This document shows, one piece after another, positions 46,020-57,684 of a DNA stretch of 64,000 nt. The notes under the pieces were generated by a model. The model saw only the letters and a list, made by a program, of their open reading frames with translations. It had not been told where the DNA came from and made no database searches. Made by a program: the position numbers and the translations under genes. The DNA lies in NCBI GenBank assembly GCA_009823395.1, contig CM020510.1, positions 8,755,273 to 8,819,272 on the forward strand, read 5' to 3'. Source of the DNA: Thamnaconus septentrionalis (lineage: Eukaryota; Chordata; Actinopteri; Tetraodontiformes; Monacanthidae). Positions within the stretch are counted from its first letter, which is position 1. The number at the start of each line of letters is the position of its first letter.

Positions 46020-48329
46020 GGACAGGGCGCCAGAGTGTGCCACCATGCCGCTATAAGAAATGGACATGGGGCTCCAGACTTTCAGTTTTCCTTCCTGCTC
46101 CTAGAGGACCGGTGGCTTTGTTGAACATATTATGAAATAAGAGCAAGGAAAACCTATTACAAATGTTTGGCTCACATCCGTTTATCTGTTCTTTCCACAT
46201 TAGTTAAAAAAGAACCTGCCCTTGGGGTGAAGGCAGCGTGCTGCATTTTCATGGCTGCTTTTGTCCATAGCAGGTTTTCCAGAATCAAACAGAAGCCTCC
46301 AGAATATAGGATGATGAATTGTAGTAATTTCTAACAAGTGCTGTTGTTTTACCTGACAGGTGAGGCCCATCAGAAATGCTAAAAGTTGTCAACTAGCAAC
46401 AAAAAGTGATTTGATTTCATGTTGAAAATGAATGTCATCATTGCAACACAGACGGAGCTCCTCAAGGCTGTGTTCTCATCCCTCGTCTGTTCAACTTCCA
46501 CACGTCTTTGCGACAAAACGATGCAACGCAGACGATGCGTTGAATAATCAAGACAACAGAGTTTCCATCTGCAATTTAAGGCATTTAAATGTGAAGATTT
46601 TGCAATCAGACCTTGTGTAGCGATGTGCGCTCCACCAGCTGGAAGGGGGCGGGGTCGATCTTGCAGTTGTTGAAGTTGACCTGCTCGTCGAGCTGCATCT
46701 CCTCCCACTCTGCAATCTGCAGAAAATAAATAGATAAATGAACCCACACAAGGACGGATGGAGTTCAGTGATGAGATGAAAAAGACGAGAGTGAACAAAA
46801 CAGAGGGCTTTGCTGATCGTGTAGAATTGACTGGTCAATTAAAGGCTAATTAAAATTGTGACTTTTTACAGTCAGGGCAAATTACGCTGGCATAACTTTA
46901 CATAAAAGGTTTGTATTCGTCGGTCAAAAAACAAACTGACACACTGTGGACGTGCCGGGAAACAATCAGAAAGACATCACATCCTCCCATCACCTTCCGC
47001 CGTCACTGAATGACTTTCAAAGTCACCGAAGACTTAAAAATGATGGATGGTTGAAAAAAAAAAAAAAGCAGGGAAAAAAGGAAAAGAGGTGAGCTACAAT
47101 GAAGTAGACGCGGCTGAGCGAGACGCTGCAGATGTACGAGGGGTGAACAGTGAGGCGGTCTGGGGGGGAAATGTAGACAGGAAGTGTGAGGAATGTGCAG
47201 CTGACAGAGAGGAAATGAGAGGTGCTGTTGATGGATGAATTATGAATGATATCAAATCCAAAAATATAAGACTGCGGGCCAGTCTGAGTATATTGAGGAA
47301 TCTGAAAAGCCGGCTGTGTCGCAACGTGATGTTATCGACTGGTAGCCGGCCTGGGACTGTGGTTGGACAAATGCAGCGTCAGAAAAAGAATCCAAAGGCT
47401 TCGACATATGACAGAAAAATAAGCCTTTATGAAGGTCATCTGCACATTAGGTTCTCTGACAGGTTCAGGTTCATGTATAGTTGAAGTATCAGTTTGTACT
47501 GCAAAGGTCACTGTAGATGTTTTTCAGTCCATTGAAGCACCTTATCAAATTGTACCTGTATTATTGCAATATTATTATATGGGATTAAGAGGAAGTTGTG
47601 CTTTGGTTTAATTACAGTGTTAAGTGGAGTTTGGATGGAGGTGAGTGAGTGAGTGAGTGAGTGAGTGAGTGAGTGAGTGAACAAATCATTCTCCAGAGGT
47701 TCAGATGTGTGCGAGTGTCTCACCTCTCTAATCGTCATGTCATCCTCCACGTCGCCGTCGTCCTGCGGAACGAGAAGCAGAAGTGGTGAGTACGCAACGC
47801 GGACACACCAAGCGAGACACAAACGCTGTTGGATGGAACCAGATGCAGACAAACATAACAAGGAGCAGCGAAAAAACAACAGTGCAGCTAAACGACGGTG
47901 TCGTCACTTTGCTGTGTGCAGATGGCTGAGACGGCAGATCGCACAAATGCTCACAGGTGCCACACGGCGCCCCACCCTCCTCCCCTTCCCCAGCCCTCCC
48001 CCCCACCTCTCCACCCGCCCCTGTCTCGGAACAGATGGACAGAAATGGAATGGGCGACTAAAGGAGCGACTACAGTGCGTTTAATGAGCAGCGAGGGCGG
48101 TGATGGATGAAGCGCGAGGACCGACGATCAGGACGGCGACGGAGGAGTCGAACCAGCAACCCCTGCACTCTCACAGAGAACCCGGAGTGGCGGGAATAAT
48201 GCACCTGCGGTTGCTGCAGAGCGTGTGTGTGTGTGTTCGATGGGCTGTGAAATGCGATTTTTCAAGGTGTTTAGTCATGTGCTGCTGTACAGGTATTTAC
48301 TCACACAGGGATTGAACCAAAGGGGAAAG

Positions 48330-48364
<35 letters not shown>

Positions 48365-48557
48365 AAGTGTGCGAGCGAGGCAGACTGATTGTGACCCAGG
48401 GGCTGATGGGAGCCCGGCGCCCATTTATCCTCATCACGGCGGTGGCCGACCTGTCGGTAACCCTGGCAACTGATGCTGCGGGGGCCTTTGAGAGAGCTGC
48501 CCTACTGTAGCATTATGCAAGCGGAGGCCAGACGTGCCTGGAGTTGATGAGACAAGA

Positions 48558-48630
<73 letters not shown>

Positions 48631-51600
48631 GCACCAGCGGCGCTTGATCTCTGCTGTCTCACTGATGGTTGTGTTTGTCACAAGGGCGCTCTGAATGTCG
48701 CCGAGATGAACTGATGTCGCCGGGGTGTGAGGTAAACTACAGGGGAGGAGGAGGAGGAGGAGGAAGAGGAGGAGATCAATTCACTTTGGTGTTTGCAGGA
48801 TGTTTTTATTTTGCAGACAGACAGGGTGGGGGAGTGTGTGTGCATGTTAAATAGGTGCTTTCAGGAAGATTAGTTGCTCCATTAGGGAAGCAAATCAGCA
48901 CTTCTGAATACGCAGCTCTGACAGGAGTGTGTGTGTGTGTGTTTGGGTGTGTGTGTGTGAAGGGGGGAAAGTTCTCGCAGCCTGCACACCACTGACAGAC
49001 GGCCGCGTCGGACCAAACTGCGTGGGCACGTTGAAATGAGATTTGAACGCGAGCTGACGAGGGGCTGCAGAGCGCCGACAGCGAGCGGCCGCTACTGGCG
49101 CCGCTCTTTCTGAGAACAGACAAAGATTGCCCTCTGCTCCTCCAGCCTCATCCTCCTCCTCTTCCTCTTCCTCCCTGCAGCCATCCGTCTCTGCCTCCAC
49201 CCGGAGAGACGATCGTTCAATCAATGGCAGCCGTCCAAGGCCGGACCTGCAGCCCACATGTGTTAAAGAGCTAAACAGAGCAAGTCTAAAAGGCCTGGAG
49301 TGACACTAAGCAGGATCTTAGTATGGTTTTAGTAATTGAAAGTCATTAATAATAAGTTACTTTAAAGTTTGTTTTTAAACTTTCAAATAATAAGCAGGAT
49401 GATTTGAACTGAGGATGACTTGTCTTCAGTTTCACCTTTAGTTTTTAGACTGGGTGTGTTTTTGTAAGTGGCGAGGCATCAGAATATGACTTTAAGGAGT
49501 TTGGGAAAATATCCACTACTATGGAGCGAGATGTAAAACCCATCTAATATTCTGAGGGGCCGATGTGACGTCAAGAATCCATATTTATCAGTGACGCCGG
49601 GCTTCTTCTCGCACGGCCAGCAGGACTTTTAGATCAACAGAAATGAAATCTAAAAAAGATCGCTGCCCTCTGCGACGCTTCAGTCAATATCCCATTAAAA
49701 ATCCAAAGTGCGACTGTGCATCTCCAGACAGGTGTCATTATCTCGACTAAATAGCATTTTATTGCGCTGTCCAAGGTATTTAAAAATAGCATCTGGGAAG
49801 AAATGGAAAACAGAAGGATTCTGCCTGAATGCCTGCCTGCATTTCAGACACATTATCACGCTCTTTCTGAGGCAAGATGAATGAAGAGTCAACATTTTAA
49901 AGAATGAAACAGGGGAATATCAGGTCATTACCATCAGACAAGCCATGTATGTCAATAAGCAAACATGTATTTTTCTTTTGCAGAATGAGGCTCACGTTGA
50001 TATTCAAAATACAAGCACTCTCAAAACAGTCTGTTGAGACCATTGCATGAAACAATCAGTCAGTTGGAGTTTATCTCCTCAAGCCATAAATGACTGTCTG
50101 ACTGTAATTTATCACTATGTTGTCACCTGAACACAAATATAAGTTGGAAACCTGCATTTTGTCCAGGTCTCTTTATTTCTGTTTCAATTCCTGTTGTCAT
50201 TGTTAACTTTTCAATTCTGAAGCTCATCCATCTTGCCAACTTCCGATGACAGGTTGTTTCTAATCAGTCTTAACATTTAAATGGATTTCACAAGTCCTTT
50301 ACAAACAAAGAGGTGGTAGGTGTAAGACAAAAATGACAATTTGCTCAAAGAAAACCAGGAAGAAGAAGAAGTTTTAGTTCTGTTAAACACCTGCAGCTGG
50401 TCACAATAAAGGACTCAGTGGAACAAAATTCCTCTAAGGGTGACCTTCCCTCCCTTCTCCAAACATTTTCTGCAGGCTGTTTACCAGGTGGATGCAAAAG
50501 ATGAAGAAGTTTGGAGAAGATCCATCTGCTGAACCAGGTCAAAAAACTAAAAACATGAGATCAGATGTTTTAGCCTTAGGATGGTCATTAAAACCACTGC
50601 AACAATATTATTTATCACAAAAGTACAATTAGCAGCTGATTTCCATGCTGCGGCTGCCCACTCGGCTCCTCCCTCCAAAGTTTTCTTAATGCCTAATCTG
50701 TATATTCGATTAGACTGCAGGGACTTTAGCACCACTGTGAAGTAACTCCAATAATGACTTTGTTTAAACTATTGCCGTAAAAAGCAGCGGCGGTAATGAG
50801 AAGCAGTAACACAAAGCTCTGGGAGAATCTTTGAGAAGTGGCTCGTTAATCTGGGAAATCTGCTCTGTGGCTGCGGCGGTGACAGCCGTTATTGTTGGGA
50901 GGTCGGTCGCTGCACCTCGGAAACATTGAACACCATCTACAGCCTGAGATATTTTGGGGGAAGTTGGATTCTTCAGGACAAGCTATCCAGGAAAATTGAA
51001 ACATTTGGAAAGGGTTAAAAATGGGATCTGATATTTAAAACAAATCGATCCCAATGGAAAAAACAAACCACAGATGTTGAACTTAACAATCACACTAACT
51101 TGTGAAGTTCAACATCTGCGTGTTTTTTTTTATCTCTCTCGTCTGAAATTATTCAGGGAATGAAAACTCCGTCCTGTTTCCTGAGTTACAGCCCTATCTG
51201 TCACCTGAAGGACAAATTTAATGGAGTCGGCCTTTGTTCCTCAACTTAAAACTTGCTTCCATTTAAACTTTGCCTCAAGTGGAAACACTCGACCCTTATA
51301 CATGAAAAAAGAACAACTTTGTTTAATAAGGTTTATCTTGCCATATAGATATTCCAAAAAACAAACAAACCCAAAAACCCCTGATCAACCAATCCCTGGA
51401 CCCTCTTCAGTTCATCTTATCAGAATAAATTAGATTCCAACAGCTGTTTTAAAAGTTCAGTTTACTAAACTGAACAGACTTCGGAGATATGTGAAAAGTG
51501 ACTATGCAGGATGGTTGAAATCATTGTAATTAATATTAGTATAATACATTAGTATTATATAGTTTACAACTTGAAACAGTCAGTCATTAAATTCAAATTT

Positions 51601-52241
51601 CCATCATCTTCATGTTTTCAACCCACTGATGGTGCATCATGCTTTCTTCTTGAAAGCTTTAAAAGGTTTCTTTTTAATTGCCTCATCAACAGTTGATGGT
51701 TCTCATCTCAATAAAAAAATACTTCATTGTTGCCTCTTGACATCAATCTTAACACCCAAACTCAGAAATTCTGGGTTTAATAGCTTGACAAATGAAACAA
51801 AGTACTTCAATAACTGGTCCTTTCTGCTGGTAAGCCCTAGAACAACTCATTCCATTTTTCCTGTAACAGTTAATTTAGGATAGAGACAACTTGTTTTTGC
51901 CCCTGGGGCCATGTTGTCTCTGGAGGTGTTTCTGATGCACTGGAGCACTTCAAAATAAAGCGTGGAAGGCAAATTGGGGAAGTTGTTGACATGACAAGCC
52001 AACTGACTGAATGTATTTTTTCTTTAAAGAGTTCAACGCAAGTTAATCACTTAGTTGGTGGGAGCTCCCATAGTTAGATCTTTACCGGTGAAAAAGAGGA
52101 GAACATAAGTGGCAAAAAGAAAGAGGACAGCAAAATAAAAAATAAAGAAGAAAGTGAGGTGAGGTGCCAAAAAAACAAAACAAAAAAACAAGCCCACAAG
52201 CAATCATAAATAAAGGAAGGAGGCATTATGAAGACGCAAGA

Positions 52242-52299
<58 letters not shown>

Positions 52300-52765
52300 T
52301 TAATGAGCAGAGGGGGTGGGGCACCCAGGAGAGACTGGGCGGCACCGTTTCTGAGAAACAGACGATTGATGTCATTTACCCCAAATTAATATTTTACAAC
52401 CCATGAAGGAGCGAGAGGAAGGAATTGGAAATGGAGGAAAGTGGAGGAGGTGGAGGCTGGACGGGCGACAGAAACACACAAAGGGAAGGAGAGCTTCAGA
52501 GAGGGTCCTGCTTCAGTGGCTCCACAGAGGAGCAGAGAGAAAGAGAGAAGGTGAGGACTAGATTTCCCCCCTGGCTGTGGGGGTGTGACTTGAAGGTCCC
52601 CACTGTGATGGTTAATAAATAATTATACAGAGAGCCACCGTCCATACTCCCAGTCTGACCCACATACCCCTAATGAAATTACAGCCACACTGTAATCAGT
52701 ATCACTCTTATGCATTAATAAATACTCCTGATGATGGTGGAAAAAAGCCCACGGGCTCAGCACAG

Positions 52766-52820
<55 letters not shown>

Positions 52821-55800
52821 GAGTGTAACAGTGTCTCTCCTCACTAATTATTTCACTGCTGCGCCAGAATGACGAACACGATCCCAGGCCCACTTAACAC
52901 ATTTCCCCATATTCAGTGCTCTTGTAATCTACCATCTGTCTCGGTACCAACAGTACAATAGGCCCCGCTGGCGAGCTGCGATTTGCAGTCGTGAGCAACT
53001 TAAATCTTTCCAAAGCTTGACGGAAGTACAGCAAGAGGAGAAAAAAAAAATCAAAGTGAGTAAAAAACGAGGTAAATCTTCAGCGCTGTTCTCTGCCCTT
53101 CAAGCTAATGTGAATAGTTCTGGCTGACTGCTGCATCTGCACACAGGTGTGTCCGCGGGTGCATTCTGGGTGAACAGATCCACACTTTAAAGCGTTGTTG
53201 CGTTACCATCACGACCTTCAGTCTTTGTCTTGTTGCGCAAACCTTGCATCAACACAGCGCACCTAGTGATGAGGAGCAGTCCAGCTTCCAACCTGGAGAA
53301 GCGGCACATTTTTCTACATCATTACTGTTTCTCTTTACTGCAGCGGGAGAAATGTTGCGTCATTTACGTCTTTGTGAAGTCCGAACACACTGTGGATGCT
53401 GCGTTATTGTGTTGTTATTGTTTGAAAGACATGCCGGAGGGTCCTCATCTGAGGCCACCGAATGGGGGAGAAGAAAACCGTCCCCAGCATGATTCCTCCT
53501 CTCTTGCTGTTTTTCAACTTTTTAAAGTCCTTCGGGACAAGAGAAAACTCTGCAGCTGAGCAGCAGGGGCTTGTGTTCAAGGTTCCAAAAGGAGACAAAT
53601 TATGGGAGTGTTCTTTTTTTTTTTTCAGTAAGCAGTGCTGATTGCCGCTGTTGTGAAGACAGCTTCAAGAGGCGTGAGACAAATAGCGATGGGCGTGGTC
53701 GCGCCATTCGGCAATTAGAGGCGACAATGATTTTTTCAAACTCGTCAAGGGGAAAAAGTGACAGTGAATCGTAAGACTGTGTGGTGTAATTTATTAGCTT
53801 TGCCTCACCGAGTCACGCGCAGACCTTCGGGGCTGTAAATGAAGAATGATCCGGCGCCACTTGGTGCTTGTGCATGATTAAAACTGTGTGCAGAACTCAA
53901 TAAGTGTCATGTCACACGGCCATGTCAAACTAATGGAGCTCCTTGACGCCCTGGGTTATTAATCAATAGCAGCGCTAATAGTCTTACAGCAGGACCATAA
54001 TTAGCACGATTTCAGAGGTTATACTCAAAGGCCAAGTGTGTAACTTTTACATGGCTCTATTGGCAAAGAAAATAGATTAATATGTGTAAAGTTAATAGTA
54101 ATAGTAAAAATTAGCAGCCATTATTCACTGCTTATAAGTCTTTATATTATTGACATAAAAAAGCTGGTTCCATTGCTATTTTGCATCAAAATATTTCCAT
54201 AGTCACGCAGAATGTTGATGACGTGTTCAAGGTTTTGTGATTTCTCAAGACAGTGAGTCATCAGAACACAACATCATGCTGACCTTTCCAGTCAATCTTA
54301 CTGCGATATGCTTTTTGAGCTCCAGTAACAGCATGAGAGAAATGAATTTTTTCCAACATGCTTTCCCTCTACTAGATTATACTAAATCTTTCACACCGGC
54401 CTTCTTCAGAATCCAAAATCTAAACGGGTTTTTGCTTTTGCAGCAGCCAAAGTCCAAATCAGGGATCAAAGTCAAATTTGCGCACTTTGTATTTCCTAGA
54501 CCAGTCAGTTTCTGAGCGATCGCTCTCACTAACAGAGCCAACAGCATCTAGATGATGTCTGTCTGTTTGCAGCCGGCTTATGTTGGAAAACCTCCAAACA
54601 TTGGGCTGTTTGGGATGAATAAACATGACCTGCGTGTGAAGACGATGCGGTGCTCAAATCACAGGAGGTGAAGATGCACTTGGCATTGAACAAAGCCACC
54701 ATTTACAGAATGCTGGAAGGTTAATAAGCAATAAATCAGCGGCGGGTGTGTGAGGAGAACTTCTCCCTGCGCGGAGTGACGAGTAAGCAAGTTCTGAAAT
54801 GAGCCGCACGGCTGCGACCTTGTGGTTTGGTGGCGCGGCGCGACAGAAGCAGGTGCAGAAGAAAGGTGGATGTGATGCTCACCCCTGAGAAGCTCTTTAA
54901 GCTGGGCGCTGTCTCCTAGTGAATGGAATGGCATCACATGTGATGGAGGGGAGGAAAAACAAATATATTGTGCACAGGAATCTGATTTTTTTTGAACTGG
55001 GTGTCAGAGGAGCTTTGATTGTGAATAAGTCATTGGGGACTTTAAAGAGGACAGTGATTAAATATGACACATGTTGCGTAAGTGCAAGATCAGAGGACGA
55101 CAGCGTGTCGCCGGCAGACATCGATCGGGAATTTTGTCATGCAAGGCTGGACGCCCGCCCACCCCCCTGCGTACGGCGGAATCATTTTTCTCAATTCATT
55201 ATCAGCTGCTTGTTCCATTGATTGACACGCAGCGCCGCTGGAGCATGCGTAGCCGGCGCTAATTGGACGGCAGGCTACGTCGCCCGTTCCTGGAGGTGGA
55301 GAGTTGCGGAGGGGGTGTGTGTGTTTCTCCGATACCTTCTCTGCCATTTGTCATGCATCATCATTTTACCCCGCGCCGTCGCGGGAACGTGTCATTCACG
55401 CGGCTGCCCGCAGCTCATCGAGAGACGCGCTCGCCTCCACGCGCCTCTCGTGTCCCTCCCCCTCTCTGCAACTCTTCCATCGATCGCAGCCAACATGGCG
55501 GTTTTTCCGGGTCACGACAGGAACGCGGCCCTGCGAGGCGGTCACTGATTGGACGCCTCGGGTGACACGGGTGATGATGAGAGCGCAGCATGCTCGCTTG
55601 AACGGCCTCGTCCTTGCAGAACTCTTGGGTATTCGAACATAAAGATCTGTTTGAACATAAACGATGTAAATGAGACTGAAACTAAATTATTCAGGGCACC
55701 AGGGCATCTAACAGAGGGGGCGTTTGCTGAGACCTAAAATCGTTTGTATAGTTTAAGATGCGTCCTGACAGTCGTATGTGTATACAAGCCGAAAAAAAGC

Positions 55801-57613
55801 TCAAAATCATTATCGACCTTTAAAGTCTAAAAGTTTGACCTTAAAATTAATAAAAAAATGTATGCCTAATATTCATTAAACTGGATTCACAAAGTGATAT
55901 CAGGAGTGAAACAATACACTGAATCCACTATTTGTGAATTAAACGGGTGCAAAGCTACCATATTAGCCTAATATTCTCCTTTATTCGTTAACTGAACAAC
56001 ATTTTTACCATTACCATCATCGTCTCACTCATGTTGTCAAATGGGAAATTAATCAGCACAGCGTAAGAAGTTGCATGCGCACAGCCCAACTGACAGCGGT
56101 GTGTTGCAACATGTTGTTTGGAAGGCTAAATTGGAGCAAATTGCAACACAAAGGACTCCTTGATGCTGGTTCAGGGGGTCAAAACAAAATTGGGGATCAA
56201 TTTGCTTTTAATGAAATGCCATTTATGAACCACACAACGGCAACGGCTGAGCAATATCTAATTAGACTGAGGGCTCCTCGGTCTAATTTACGTCCAATTA
56301 GGGGGTCACTGACGTAAAAAGTTTGGCAACTACTGAGTAACTATGTGCTATCGCTTTGATTAATTCTCACACGGGCAATTAAGAGGCAGTGCGACCCATC
56401 ACTTCCTGCTGTGCTCTTTTTTTTATCCTCAGTTTGAGGTGCGACAGTTTTCAAGTGTTCTCTGTGTTGTCACCTGACCAATCGGGCTAAAGAAAGCTGA
56501 ATGAATTGCTACTTGAGCAGATGATGTAAGCAGACTACAGGCAGCAGGGGGGCGGGTCAGGAGGCGGAGCTATAGACTGTGCAAGGACGAGGGCGATCAA
56601 CGCAATTCGGCACGATGACACAGATGGGCCTCGGCTGAGCCTGGCGCCCCATCGCGGTCCATCGGCATTCTGGGATTAGCCCTACGATGCAATGGAATGA
56701 TGGGGTGGCAGTCGGCTGATTGGCTGATGAACCTGTTGCCGGGCGGTTTCCAGGCATTTGGGGCGTGGCCCAGATCGGTGGCTCTTACCACGACGGATAT
56801 CCGCACTCGTTTGGAAGGCCTCCTTTGTTCAGGAGACGTGGGGCTCTCCACGTTGTTGTTTGTCTTCCAGATGACCAGAGATAAGCACACAACATTAACA
56901 ACAACATCTAACCACCCACCCAACCACCTCCCCCTCTCCCACAAAAAAATAATCTTGATTCAAAACTTTACCGCAGTGCTCGGAGACAAAAAGCACTGAG
57001 GGATGCCAGGCTGAGGCAAAGTGGAAAAAGTTTTTCATATTGAGGCTGGCTGAGGTGCTGTGAGTGTGTGTGTGTGTGTGTGTGTTTGAGTCTGTGTGCA
57101 CGCGTGTGTGTGTGTGTGCTGTGTATGTGATTGTTTGCGTGGGTGGCACTGTACTGCAGAGTGTGAAGGACTGTATGTGAGAGATAGCATAGTGTGTGTG
57201 GGCGTACAGAGAGTGTGAACGACAGGACGTGAGCCACTGTGCCTGTGTGTGTGTGTGTGTGTGTGTGTGTGAGACAGAGAGAGTTGATGTTGGGTGTGTC
57301 TGAGGACACAGGCTTTCTCACCTCCAGGCCTTCAGTATCTGGACTGGCACAGAACAGGTTCTTCAAAGCAATGCCTGAATTATCATTAGGACCTGAAATG
57401 AAAGACAGAGGTTCGGAATGAGTGTTTGGCTGACAAACTGTCGTCTTCATCGTCTGTTTCCAATTTGAAAGAAGGAAAAAGAGGCAAATTACTTGCATGT
57501 TTGGCACCAGCATGACATGGTTATTAGTTTTTTATTGCAAGCCTTCTTTTAATTGGCAATATATTTTCAAATCTATGGATACTGTTGGAAGATGTGAATT
57601 GTGAATTTCCCCC

Positions 57614-57684
<71 letters not shown>

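Larger units (their letters stand above)
47763..56788 (-). other. Large clcn2 intron (about 9 kb)
   Basis: This is the intron upstream of the 13-codon exon. It holds GT/CA runs at about 48333-48360, 48559-48627, 52243-52296 and 52768-52818, a hairpin at 51071-51118, and a CpG-rich segment at about 55080-55640. I see no nested coding gene. A transcript could start in the CpG-rich part. Confidence 0.7.
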
